A DNA stretch of 45,877 nt from Chloroflexota bacterium (GCA_016191395.1 JACPOS010000016.1:1-45877), one strand, 5' to 3'; counted from the first letter of the stretch, positions 1 through 8,052 are shown. Numbers and translations: made by a program. Notes: a model not told the origin generated them from the sequence alone.

Positions 1-91
1 CCGTCTCGAACACGAGCCGGACGGCACGCTCTCTCAGCTCCGGTGGATACCGCCGCGGGGCGGGGCGGGAGGGGTGATCGTGTTGTGCCAT
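1..91 (-). CDS. IS3-family transposase orfA, N-terminal fragment
   Basis: Reading the minus strand from the ATG at 91-89 gives 30 codons before the window ends. They include YPPELRERAVRLVFET, the classic N-terminal helix of IS3-family OrfA proteins (HTH_Tnp_1, Pfam family of the IS2/IS3/IS911 type), which binds the element's terminal repeats. The frame is open to the window edge. The gene is cut by the window boundary, so neither OrfB nor integrity of the element can be judged. Confidence 0.75.
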   Translation of the reverse strand, partial: MAQHDHPSRPAPRRYPPELRERAVRLVFET

Positions 92-121
92 GACTCCATT
101 CTCCAAGAGATGGAGTCTCCA
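1..121 (-). mobile_element. IS3-family insertion sequence, left end only (runs off the window)
   Basis: The minus strand from 121 downward begins TGGAGACTCC and, 30 bases later, opens an orfA-like transposase reading frame. The same point interrupts a restriction endonuclease gene, so the junction near 121 is the probable element boundary. IS3-family ends usually begin with TG, which fits. The other end, the second orf and any target-site duplication lie outside the window. Confidence 0.7.
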
Positions 122-687
122 TCGAAGTCAGTACGGTTCATTGCGCTTCGCGGCGGACCGCTAAGGAGGGGCACGAACCCGTCGAGCGTCCCGCGCTCGT
201 CGACCAGGTCGCCGCCGCGCTTCTTGTTGAATCGGATGGGCATTGAGATCTGCGACGTCTGAAGAGTGACCGAGCTGCCAGCCTTCTCGGCCTTACTGTC
301 AACGAGGAGCGCTTGGGGAACGAGTCCGTTCGGGAGTGCCGACCATCGGGCACGTTTGTAATCGATGTTGCCGTACAGTCGCTTTCGGATCACATAACCA
401 CCAAGCGTGTCGACCGCTTCGCGGGTAAGGTCCTCGGCAATGTCCTGCTGATCGTCTGGCGAACTCTGGAACTCCCGACATGCCTCGGCGGCGAAGTCGA
501 GCACCGCTTGGACAACGGTTCGGAGCGTGGTCTTCTCCAGTAGTTCGATTTCGTCCAGGCCCATCGCCGTTGCGTCGAGCTCGGGCATCGGCGCGCCGAG
601 ATACGGAACACCCGTCACCGTCGTGCTCCGGTAGGCACGAGCAAGATAGAGTCGTCCCGCCCGGTCGAGGGCGTCTCTCTGGGGCAT
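122..687 (-). pseudogene. SfiI-type restriction endonuclease, 3' end removed by an IS insertion
   Basis: About 188 native codons remain; the open frame continues to 34 only by reading into the insertion sequence. The protein matches the type IIF enzyme SfiI along its core: a segment LEKTTLRTVVQA, then NIDYKRARW, GLVPQALLVDSKA and TLQTSQISMP, in the same order and spacing as I recall for SfiI. D109 (DYK), D130 and K132 (VDSK) would form the PD-(D/E)xK metal site. SfiI is about 269 residues, so the C-terminal third that supports tetramer and DNA contacts is missing. The start at 687 follows an in-frame stop directly; an internal ATG at 588 (MPELDATAMG) is closer to the SfiI N-terminus. No methyltransferase gene is adjacent on the nrdJ side. 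It is probably inactive. Confidence 0.82.
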
Positions 688-760
688 TTAGCCTGGATAT
701 GCACCATTTTGCGGGCTGGCCCTTCGGATGCGACAGGTTGCTTGTCAGTTCCGATTTGGG

Positions 761-790
761 AGAGGGCCCTCTGGAGGAAGAGGGCCCTCT
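761..790. terminator. Strong hairpin downstream of nrdJ
   Basis: Two identical 12-base palindromic arms, AGAGGGCCCTCT at 761-772 and 779-790, are separated by a 6-base loop. The stem lies 24 bases past the nrdJ stop on the minus strand. No T-run follows on either side, so factor-independent termination is not certain; mRNA 3'-end protection is an alternative. Confidence 0.5.
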
Positions 791-814
791 CGGTCCGGTT
801 GAATGCTGGTTAGA

Positions 815-3800
815 TCAGGAGCAGCCGCTCGTGGAGCCGCAGTTGAGGCACTTGTAGCAAGAGCCGTTGCGGACCATGATCGAGCCGCAGTCCATGCACG
901 ACGGGGCGTCCGCCTGGGTGGCGAACGCGACCTTCGTGCCGCCCAGGTTGAGCGTGATCCCGCCGCCGTTGGTGGTCTTGGCTGAGCCGTTGCCGTTCGC
1001 GTGGCCATTCGCGTGGCCGTTGGAGTGCCCGTTGGACGCTCCGACGGTGGCGAGGTAGCCGAGCTCCACGCGTTCCGCCTTCGGGGCCGGTTCGACCGCA
1101 AGCGCGGTCGCCTTGGGCTCGTCGGCAGCGGGCTTCGCCGGCTCGATCACCGGTGCCGGGGCGGGCCGGGTCGCCACGGGAGCGGGATTCGCCCCGAAGC
1201 CGATGGAGCCGGCAGCCGGCGCATCGCCGACCGCCGAGCGATCGATCAGGCCCAGCGTCGCCTTGTCGTCGTCGCTCAGGAACCGCGAGCCGAGCCAGCG
1301 GAAGATGTAGTCGACGATGGACTTGGCGATCGGGATCTCCGAGTTACCGGTGAAGCCACTGGGCTCGAACCGGACGTGGGCGAACTTGTTGACCAGGTCG
1401 CGGAGCGGCACGCCGTACTGGAGCGCCACCGAGACCGTGGTCGCGAAGCTGTCCATGAGCCCCGAGACCGTCGAGCCTTCCTTGGCCATCTTCAGGAAGA
1501 TCTCGCCTGGCTGACCGTCCGGGTACAGCCCGACGGTGATGTAGCCCTCGTGGCCGGCGATGTCGAACTTGTGGGTGACCGCGGTCCGCTCGGCCGGGAG
1601 CCGGCGGCGGTGCGGCTTGCCCGCCTCGACGGTCGCGTTGGCGAGCTGTGTCTGCAGCTGCGCGATGAGCGCCTGCTGCTCCGCTGAGCCCTCGTCCTTC
1701 TTCTTGCCGGTGGACAGCGGCTGGCTGCGCTTGCTGCCGTCGCGGTAGATCGCGATGGCCTTGAGGCCCAGCCTCCAGCCCTCGAGGTAGACCGACTCGA
1801 TCTCCTCGGCGGTGGCCGCCTCCGGCATGTTGACGGTCTTGCTGATCGCGCCGGAGATGAACGGCTGGACCGCCGACATCATCCGGACGTGGCCCATGTA
1901 GTGGATGGACCGCTCGCCGTTGACCGGCTTGAACGCGCAGTCGAAGACCGGCAGGTGCTCCGGATTCAGGCCGGGAGCACCCTCGATGGTCTCCTTCTCG
2001 TTGATGTAGTCGAGGATGTTCTGGACGTCGTCCGGGCCGTAGCCGAGCTTGCGCAGGGCCTGCGGCACGGTCTGGTTGACGATCTTGAGGAAGCCCTCGC
2101 CGACGAGCTTCTTGTACTTGATGAGCGCGATGTCCGGCTCGATGCCGGTCGTATCGCAATCCATCATGAACGCGATGGTTCCCGTGGGAGCCAGCACGGT
2201 CACCTGGGCGTTGCGGTAGCCGTATTCCTTGCCCAGATCGAGGGCCTCGTCGAAGACCTTCCGGGCCGCCGCGAGGACGTCCTGCGGGACGGCCGACTCA
2301 TCCAGCTGGTAGGCGGCATCGCGGTGCTTGCCGATGACGCGCAGGAATGGAGCGCGATTCACGGGGTACTCGAGGAACGGGCCGCCGTGGTCGCGCGCGA
2401 TCACCGACGACTGGCGGTACGCCTCGCCGTGCATGATCGCGGTGAGGGCCGCGGCGAACGCCCGACCATCCTGCGAGTCGTACGCGAGGCCGCGTGACAT
2501 GAGCAGGGCACCGAGGTTCGCGTAGCCCAGGCCGAGCGGCCGGAACTTGTGGCTGTTCTCCTCGATGCGCGGCGTCGGGTAGGACGCGTTGTCGACGAGG
2601 ATCTCCTGCGCGGTGAGCGTGGTGCGCGCCGCGTAGCGGTAGTCCTCCACCTGGAACTCGCCCGCCTCGTCGACGAACTTCATCAGGTTGAGGCTCGCCA
2701 GGTTGCAGGCGGTGTCGTTGAGGAACATGTACTCGGAGCACGGGTTGGACGCGTAGATCCGATCCGTATTCGCGGACGTGTGCCAGTCGTTGATGGTGGT
2801 GTCGTACTGGATCCCCGGGTCGCCGCAGATCCAGGCGGCATCCGCCATGCGCCGGAAGATGTCGCGCGCGTTGAGCGTCTCGACCGGCTGCTTGTCCACG
2901 ACCGAGTGGGTCGTCCAGGTGCCGTCGTCCTCGACCGCGCGCATGAAGTCGTCCGTCACGCGCACCGAGTGGTTGGCGTTCTGGAAGAAGACGCTGCCGT
3001 AGGCCTCGCCGGTGAAGCTGGGGTCATACCCCTGCTCGATCAGCGCCCAGGCCTTCTTCTCCTCCAGCATCTTGCTGTCGATGAAGTCGAGGACGTCCGG
3101 GTGGTCCGCATCGAGGATCACCATCTTGGCGGCTCGACGGGTCTTGCCACCGGACTTGATCACGCCGGCGAACGCGTCGTAGCCCTTCATGAAGCTCACG
3201 GGGCCGCTGGCGACGCCGCCACCCGACATGCGCTCGCGGGACGAGCGGATGGGGGAGAGGTTGCTGCCGGCGCCGGAGCCGAACTTGAACAGCATGGCCT
3301 CTGTCTTGGCCAGATCCATGATGCTGCCCATGTTGTCCTGGACCGAGTTGATGAAGCACGCGGAGCACTGCGGCTTCGGCTCGATCCCCACGTTGAACCA
3401 GACCGGCGAGTTGAACGCCATCTTCTGGTGGACGAGCAGGTGCGTGAGCTCCGCCTGGAAGGACTGGAGGTCGGCGTCCGTCGCGAAGTAGTGCTGCGTG
3501 TCCGCCCAGGCCGCGATCGTGTTGACCACGCGGTCGATGAGCTGGCGGATGCTGGACTCCCGCTCCGGCGTCCCCACGTGGCCGCGGAAGTACTTGCTCA
3601 CGACGACGTTGGTCGCGAGCTGGCTCCAGCTCTTGGGGACCTCGACGTCCTTCTGCTCGAAGACGGTCTTGCCGGTCTCGCTGGCGATCGCCGCGGTCCG
3701 GTACTCCCACTCGATCTCGTCGTACGGGTGGACGCCGGGCTGGGTGAAGCGACGCTCCCAGCTCAGGCCCTTGACGCGGCTGCCGTCCTCGTTCAGCCCG

Positions 3801-3910
3801 GTGAAGCTCGCGCCCCACGCCCCGCCGAGGACGCGCTTGCCCGACTTGCCCGCCTTGTGGGCTCCGTTGCCGGCCATCACTGGGACTGCTGCGGCTGTCG
3901 CTCGGGCCAT
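815..3910 (-). CDS. nrdJ: Adenosylcobalamin-dependent (class II) ribonucleoside-diphosphate reductase
   Basis: The 1031-residue protein reduces ribonucleotides to deoxyribonucleotides using a 5'-deoxyadenosyl radical from vitamin B12. The thiyl cysteine lies in NPCSEYMFLND (N389, C391, E393). C402 (TACNLASLNL) and C185 (CSACFINS) fit the redox pair; the 11-residue spacing between C391 and C402 is as in Thermotoga NrdJ. The C-terminus carries the regenerating cysteine cluster CMDCGSIM...CYKCLNCG. A low-complexity Ser/Asn/Gly/His linker (NGHSNGHANGHANG) joins that zinc-ribbon-like tail to the barrel. The start is supported by GAGGAGAGGA 6-15 bases upstream of the ATG. It stands alone, behind its own promoter and NrdR-like boxes. 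There is no intein and no cobalamin riboswitch that I can see in the roughly 155-nt leader. Confidence 0.96.
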   Translation of the reverse strand: MARATAAAVPVMAGNGAHKAGKSGKRVLGGAWGASFTGLNEDGSRVKGLSWERRFTQPGVHPYDEIEWEYRTAAIASETGKTVFEQKDVEVPKSWSQLATNVVVSKYFRGHVGTPERESSIRQLIDRVVNTIAAWADTQHYFATDADLQSFQAELTHLLVHQKMAFNSPVWFNVGIEPKPQCSACFINSVQDNMGSIMDLAKTEAMLFKFGSGAGSNLSPIRSSRERMSGGGVASGPVSFMKGYDAFAGVIKSGGKTRRAAKMVILDADHPDVLDFIDSKMLEEKKAWALIEQGYDPSFTGEAYGSVFFQNANHSVRVTDDFMRAVEDDGTWTTHSVVDKQPVETLNARDIFRRMADAAWICGDPGIQYDTTINDWHTSANTDRIYASNPCSEYMFLNDTACNLASLNLMKFVDEAGEFQVEDYRYAARTTLTAQEILVDNASYPTPRIEENSHKFRPLGLGYANLGALLMSRGLAYDSQDGRAFAAALTAIMHGEAYRQSSVIARDHGGPFLEYPVNRAPFLRVIGKHRDAAYQLDESAVPQDVLAAARKVFDEALDLGKEYGYRNAQVTVLAPTGTIAFMMDCDTTGIEPDIALIKYKKLVGEGFLKIVNQTVPQALRKLGYGPDDVQNILDYINEKETIEGAPGLNPEHLPVFDCAFKPVNGERSIHYMGHVRMMSAVQPFISGAISKTVNMPEAATAEEIESVYLEGWRLGLKAIAIYRDGSKRSQPLSTGKKKDEGSAEQQALIAQLQTQLANATVEAGKPHRRRLPAERTAVTHKFDIAGHEGYITVGLYPDGQPGEIFLKMAKEGSTVSGLMDSFATTVSVALQYGVPLRDLVNKFAHVRFEPSGFTGNSEIPIAKSIVDYIFRWLGSRFLSDDDKATLGLIDRSAVGDAPAAGSIGFGANPAPVATRPAPAPVIEPAKPAADEPKATALAVEPAPKAERVELGYLATVGASNGHSNGHANGHANGNGSAKTTNGGGITLNLGGTKVAFATQADAPSCMDCGSIMVRNGSCYKCLNCGSTSGCS

Positions 3911-4072
3911 GTCGTCCTCTCCTCGTTCACCCGGTGTGCCCGGGTTCCGCGTAGCTGCGCGGTTGCTCTGTCGCGTCGTCTGATCTGCCGTGGTGGCTCG
4001 GGTCGCTGGACTCGGAAGTGGGGTGTCCGAACGGTCGATCCGGGCTCCTGGCAGCGGTGCGCGAGACTCTGA

Positions 4073-4102
4073 ACTTTACCGTGCCTCGATGGGGCCAGTC
4101 AA
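4073..4102 (-). promoter_or_regulatory. Promoter of nrdJ
   Basis: On the minus strand a -35 TTGACT (4102-4097) and a -10 TAAAGT (4078-4073) are separated by 18 bases. Transcription would begin near 4066, giving an untranslated leader of about 155 nt before nrdJ. Confidence 0.55.
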
Positions 4103-4111
4103 GCCCAAAAC

Positions 4112-4158
4112 CACAAGATGTAGTGGTTGGGTCGTATCCCCGATCGCTACATGTTGTG
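4112..4158. promoter_or_regulatory. Tandem NrdR boxes upstream of nrdJ
   Basis: Two imperfect palindromes occur at 4112-4125 (CACAAGATGTAGTG, reverse complement CACTACATCTTGTG) and 4145-4158 (CGCTACATGTTGTG). They agree at 12 of 14 positions and begin 33 bp apart, about three helical turns. NrdR, the ATP/dATP-sensing zinc-ribbon/ATP-cone repressor of ribonucleotide reductase genes, binds just such paired sites. They lie immediately upstream of the -35 of nrdJ. Confidence 0.7.
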
Positions 4159-4311
4159 GAATTGCCCAGATCGCGCATCCACGCTCCACCCACGCTCATG
4201 GGGTGGCCCTCAAGCGTTCGTGGTGCGTCTTCCACATCCGCATCTCGGTTGTCCGCGCGGCCTCGCCGGTTGTCCACCGTCCCTGTCCGACGTCGTGTGC
4301 ACCAGCGAGTC

Positions 4312-4334
4312 ATATCGAACGATTCGTTCGATAT
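4312..4334. promoter_or_regulatory. 23-bp perfect palindrome before the XRE gene, likely operator
   Basis: Arms ATATCGAACGA (4312-4322) and TCGTTCGATAT (4324-4334) are exact reverse complements around a single T. The site ends 19 bp before the GTG of the XRE regulator, a usual place for an autoregulatory operator. The GAAC/GTTC half-sites recall LexA boxes, but the spacing is 5 rather than 4 bases. Confidence 0.5.
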
Positions 4335-4353
4335 GACAGTCGCGGGATGAGCC

Positions 4354-4698
4354 GTGGCCAATCGCCAACAGCGACGCTTGGCGCCCATGGACGACCTTGC
4401 GTTCGGCCGGCTGATCCGCATGGCTCGAATCGAACGGCGTTGGCGCCAGGTCGACCTCGATCTCCGTGCCGACGTTTCAGCAGCCAGGGTGTCGCGAGTC
4501 GAGCGTGGGCACCTCAGCCAGATCCCGCTCGGCACGATCCGGGCCACCGCCGAGGTGCTCGGGGTTCGGGTGCAGCTGCTCGGAAGGGCCCGGGCCGTGG
4601 ATCTCGACCGCGTCGCGAACGCCCCCTACTCAGGCCTCGCAGGCTTCGCCGGTCCGACGGCCGTCCGCCTCCCCCGCGAGTCCCGTAGAGCAGCGTGA
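4354..4698 (+). CDS. Short XRE-family helix-turn-helix protein
   Basis: The 114-residue product carries one XRE/Cro-type helix-turn-helix at about residues 14-62: FGRLIRMARIERRWRQVDL, then ADVSAARVSRVERGHLSQI. In related proteins of actinobacteria and Chloroflexota, as I recall them, the domain is followed by a larger C-terminal part; here the chain ends about 25 residues past LGVRVQLLGRARAVDLDRV, so it looks truncated or is a minimal form. The start could be GTG 4354 or ATG 4387. The palindrome at 4312-4334 probably is its operator. It is divergent from nrdJ and has no obvious partner. Function beyond DNA binding is unknown. Confidence 0.65.
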   Translation: MANRQQRRLAPMDDLAFGRLIRMARIERRWRQVDLDLRADVSAARVSRVERGHLSQIPLGTIRATAEVLGVRVQLLGRARAVDLDRVANAPYSGLAGFAGPTAVRLPRESRRAA

Positions 4699-4973
4699 TC
4701 GTGCGCGAGGAGCGAACGCTGACGGCCCATTCCGTCCCGATTCGTCACGACCAGCGCCGTCGGCTTTGTCTCGCATGCCCCCAGCGAGAATCTGAAGCAG
4801 AACCGGGCGGATCCGATGCGGTCGCGGCAGGGAATCAGGCGCCAGCGGGGGTGTCGAGAGCGGGCGACCCGCACGCCGAAGAGCAGGCCGTTCGGCGGGA
4901 TCGTGCGCGCCAGGTTGGATCGCATCGAACCGCCATATGAATCTCCCCTCACTCCCGCCGCGGGAGGCAGGTG

Positions 4974-5544
4974 CTACAGCCTGGTCAGGACCAGCGACAC
5001 GAGCGGCACGACCAATGGCTGCGGGTCGTCCACGCCCACCGGCATGGCGTACTGGAGATGGACGAGCGCATCGCCCTTCACCGCCCACACGTCGCCGCCG
5101 GCATTGCCCCCGGAGATCAACCCGCCATCGCCGAGCACGGGGAGCGTCGGCAGACCCGTCAGGGCATCGAAGACCGCCCGCCCGCCCGGTCGGGTGATCT
5201 GGACACTGATCGAGTGAACGCCTGCAAGGTCCATATCTGAGTCGGTGTCGAGCACCCCGGTGCAGCCCGGCGCGCGGGTCAGGCCACCGCCGGTCTCCGC
5301 CTCGTGGCGCTTCACGGCAAAGGTCGTCTCTCCTTGAACGCCGCGTCGGTCACGAGCCCGCACCCGTCCATCGCCGGCGCCGCGCCGCCGGAGCCCTGGC
5401 CGTTGGTGGGGCAGGTTGGGTGCCCGGACGCTCGGTTGCGATCCCACGAGAGCCGCCGGCCGCCGCGCAGGCGCCCACCGCCAGCGCAAGGACCGAGGCG
5501 AGGGCGAACGCCGAGCCACCAGATCGCGGACGGTGTCGCTGCAT
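4974..5544 (-). pseudogene. Frameshifted lipoprotein (relative of the 6977-7585 lipoprotein)
   Basis: Translation from ATG 5544, preceded by AGGAGG at the right distance, gives a lipoprotein signal ending LALAVGAC, but the frame stops after about 60 codons. A second frame carries PTNGQGSGGAAPAMDGCGLV and DAAFKE. A third carries TTFAVKRHEAETGGG through LVSLVLTRL to a stop at 4974. The parts read in order as one protein, so at least two indels have broken it: one about 5400-5440, one about 5320-5330. The layout (lipobox, Pro/Thr/Ala linker, CG-starting domain) parallels the intact lipoprotein two genes upstream. Either a real pseudogene or two sequencing errors in GC-rich DNA. Confidence 0.6.
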
Positions 5545-5564
5545 CGATCTCGCCTCCTGCCAGG

Positions 5565-6980
5565 TCAGCCGGGTGACGAGCCGGTCGGAGATCGGCGACC
5601 GCGCCGCCCGACTGCCCAACCCAGCCCAAGGCCGGCGATGATGAGGAGGGCCACCACGATCACGACCGCCGGGTCCGGGCCCTGCGATTGGCCGCCCGCC
5701 GATCCCGCCGCCGGAGCCGAGGTCCGCTCGGGTTGACCATTTCCGACCGCCACGTCACCGGCGACGAGGGAAGGCGATGGAGGACCGCTCCCGGCCGCGG
5801 CCGTCGAGGCCTCGGATGTCGGCGCACCGTCCGTCGGCACCGGGCTGTTTCCCGGCGCGGCCGTGCCGCCGCCACCCGATAGCTGCGAGCTCCTCGGCAC
5901 CGGCGTCGCGCCGGGCGAGGTCGTCGAAGGCGGTGCGGCGGACGGCCGCGGCGATGCCGTTGGTCCTGGCGACGGCGTCGGCGTCGGCGCCGTCAGGCTT
6001 GCGAACGCGATCGATGCCGCGCCACCAAGTCGAGCCGTCGCGAGCTGACACACCGTGGAAGTGACAGGCAGGTTGTTGCACCCGCCGCCCCAGTCCTGGA
6101 TCTTCCAGCCGGGGGCGGGCGATGCCGTCAGCGTCACCGTCGAGTAGGGCTCGAACCAGTGACTGCACGCGGTTGGGCAGCTGATGCCACCTGGCGAGCT
6201 CACGAGCGTGCCGGATCCAGACACGGTCGCCGTCACGAGGTAGGTGGTCCAGAACGCGGCGGAGAAGGTTGCGGGCCCCGGTCCCAGGCCAAACGAACCC
6301 TTGAAGTCGGTATCCGGAGCACCGCACTCGCCCGCCACACAGCCGTAGCTGCCGTTGTCGGGGTTCACGGTCTCCTCGAGGTCGAGACTGCTGCCGAGGA
6401 ACCAGAAGTCGTGCGAGCATGTGCCCGACCCGACGCCGGCAACGATTCGGCAGTTGATCCCCGCCGGGCTCGTGGTCACGGTGCCCGCGCCGGTGCTCGT
6501 CTTGTCAGGATCGACATAGAAGGTCGCCATCTTGCCCTCGTCGAACTTCGGCGAGAGCGTCGCCGCGTCCCCGGGGCTGAGCGCCACGCTCGTGCCGATG
6601 GAGCCCCCGAGCCCGGTGCACATGCCCATGCAGACGTAGCTGTTGAATGAGGCCGTGACCGAGATGTCCACGTAGATCGACGAGATCAGCTTGCTCCACG
6701 CGAACGTGTAGAAGCACGTCCCGCTGAAGCCCGAGGGGTCCACGCTGCAATCGATCCCCGCTGGGTCGCTGGTGACCCGGCCGTAACCGGTCCCATGCAT
6801 GTTGACGATCTGGATCGATGCACAGAAGCTCGTATCGCAGATGCCCGCCGCGTCCGCCTCGCTCCCGGGGGTGAGGATCGGGAGCACGGGGACGAGCGGC
6901 AGCGTGAGGAGCAAGGCGACGATGCAGGCCGACAACACACGCGACCTCCGTGCCGTTCCCGGGAACCGTCTCACGGTCAC
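5565..6980 (-). CDS. Secreted, membrane-anchored protein with InlB B-type repeats
   Basis: The GTG at 6980-6978 overlaps the TGA of the upstream lipoprotein (GTGA), so translation is probably coupled; reading from an earlier ATG would bury it in that gene. The 471-residue product has a signal peptide (ACIVALLLTLPLVPVLPI), three divergent cysteine-containing repeat units of roughly 90 residues, the last of which (VSGSGTLVSSPGGISC...GWKIQDWGGGC) is a clear bacterial-repeat/InlB B-repeat domain (PF18998 type). A Pro/Ser/Thr-rich stalk of about 110 residues follows, then a membrane segment (VVIVVALLIIAGLGLGWAV) and a basic GRRGRR tail. It is therefore a surface-displayed adhesin-like or wall-spanning protein. 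No enzyme domain is visible. Confidence 0.75.
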   Translation of the reverse strand: MTVRRFPGTARRSRVLSACIVALLLTLPLVPVLPILTPGSEADAAGICDTSFCASIQIVNMHGTGYGRVTSDPAGIDCSVDPSGFSGTCFYTFAWSKLISSIYVDISVTASFNSYVCMGMCTGLGGSIGTSVALSPGDAATLSPKFDEGKMATFYVDPDKTSTGAGTVTTSPAGINCRIVAGVGSGTCSHDFWFLGSSLDLEETVNPDNGSYGCVAGECGAPDTDFKGSFGLGPGPATFSAAFWTTYLVTATVSGSGTLVSSPGGISCPTACSHWFEPYSTVTLTASPAPGWKIQDWGGGCNNLPVTSTVCQLATARLGGAASIAFASLTAPTPTPSPGPTASPRPSAAPPSTTSPGATPVPRSSQLSGGGGTAAPGNSPVPTDGAPTSEASTAAAGSGPPSPSLVAGDVAVGNGQPERTSAPAAGSAGGQSQGPDPAVVIVVALLIIAGLGLGWAVGRRGRRSPTGSSPG

Positions 6981-7585
6981 GACGTCGCCCTCGGCAGGAC
7001 GGTCGTCAGGATCTGCTTCACCGCGTCCTTGACCTTCTGCTCGGTGGTACTCTGGTCGTCCCACGAGACGCCGATGTCGAGGGCCACGCCGTTACCGCGC
7101 GCGTAGCCTCGGACGCCGAGCTCGGGAGTGGAGACGATCAGGGCGTCGCCCCCGACACCGGCCAGGACCACCGCGCCACTCTGCTTCCCGATGTCCCACT
7201 CGGTCGAGAAGTTGGTGAGCGCTTCGCTGCCGGTGAAGACGTGGAAGCTGCCCGCCCAGTCGCCGACGGTCGGGAAATTGATCCCGCACTCGGTGACACC
7301 GGGGATCTCGCCAACTGACGGCTGGTCACCGCGCTTTACGGTCGTAACGGTCCCGCCCTTGAGGCTGGCTGCCTGGTCGAGTTCCGCGGCTGTCAACAGG
7401 GTCCCGCAGTCATAGCCCTTGGGTGCGCCGGCAACGCCTCCGCCGCTCGTCGGCGACTGGGCCGCCGTCGTTGGCGGGCCGCCCGTCGAGGTCGTCGGGG
7501 CGCGGCTCGCCGGTCCACTGGAGCCGCCGCAGGCAGCCAGCACGAGGACTGCGGGGATGATGGCGATCATCTGCCTGAGGTTCAC
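6977..7585 (-). CDS. Lipoprotein, DUF3558-like
   Basis: The 202-residue protein begins with a lipoprotein signal (lipobox LVLAAC, Cys at 19), followed by a Ser/Thr/Pro/Gly linker to about residue 55 and a compact domain YDCGTLLTAAELDQAASLKG...GVTECGINFP. Two cysteines in that domain could form a disulfide. The pattern resembles DUF3558-type lipoproteins, a family of unknown function common in actinobacteria; the assignment rests on resemblance only. GAGGAG lies 8 bases before the ATG. The gene overlaps the repeat protein at 5565-6980 by four bases and leads a three-gene unit that ends in a frameshifted relative. Confidence 0.7.
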   Translation of the reverse strand: MNLRQMIAIIPAVLVLAACGGSSGPASRAPTTSTGGPPTTAAQSPTSGGGVAGAPKGYDCGTLLTAAELDQAASLKGGTVTTVKRGDQPSVGEIPGVTECGINFPTVGDWAGSFHVFTGSEALTNFSTEWDIGKQSGAVVLAGVGGDALIVSTPELGVRGYARGNGVALDIGVSWDDQSTTEQKVKDAVKQILTTVLPRATS

Positions 7586-7614
7586 CGCTCGAGCTCCTCT
7601 CGGTCGTGGGCGCG

Positions 7615-8052
7615 TCAGGGGCGTCCGTCCGGGTCCGTTCGCCGCGAATCAGGGCTGAGCATCTCCGCGGCGCGCCGCCACTGGCCAGCGTCCAGCGCAT
7701 AGACGAGGAGGTATCGGCCCCGATCGACAATGGGGTCCGCGCCTGCAGGCTCCACGTGGAGCGCATAGCGACCGACCTCCCAAGCCAGGGCGTCGAAGAT
7801 CTCGACCTCATCGGGCTCGAGGGCGATGCTGGTCACGCCGATGTCGAGGCCCGCGCCCCAGAACGCGGTCGCGTCATTGCGGCCGCGGAGGGGCTCGGCC
7901 ACGGGCGCAAGGAGCCGGGCGTCCTCCCCGTAGAGACCGGCCAACGCGATCGCGTCGCCGCGGCGCAGTGCGTCCATGAAGTTCGCGCGCGCTGCGGCGA
8001 TGGCGTCCATCGCCGTCGAGACGCGGGCGCTAGCCGGGGACGCCGCATCCAT
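7615..8052 (-). CDS. SnoaL/NTF2-like protein
   Basis: About 145 residues if started at ATG 8052; ATG 8094 and ATG 8010 are alternatives and none has a convincing ribosome site. The core MDALRRGDAIALAGLYGEDA, then LLAPVAEPLRGRNDATAFWG, and the GRYLLVY strand are typical of the cone-shaped NTF2-like fold (DUF4440/SnoaL_3). Members bind small hydrophobic ligands, or act as small enzymes, in the cytoplasm. The specific role cannot be read. It lies between the lipoprotein cluster and an ABC exporter, on the same strand as both. Confidence 0.65.
   Translation of the reverse strand: MDAASPASARVSTAMDAIAAARANFMDALRRGDAIALAGLYGEDARLLAPVAEPLRGRNDATAFWGAGLDIGVTSIALEPDEVEIFDALAWEVGRYALHVEPAGADPIVDRGRYLLVYALDAGQWRRAAEMLSPDSRRTDPDGRP

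Noticed and set aside
3911-4066. Cobalamin riboswitch in the nrdJ leader
   Set aside because: I could not find the B12 box or the usual GCCACTG and AATCCGG elements in the leader; NrdR boxes explain the control.
4312-4334. LexA (SOS) box
   Set aside because: The half-sites CGAAC and GTTCG are separated by five bases; the LexA box of Gram-positive type needs four. Also no SOS gene follows.
4699-4973. Small ORFs on both strands
   Set aside because: Arg/Pro-rich translations with no ribosome site or similarity; treated as empty.
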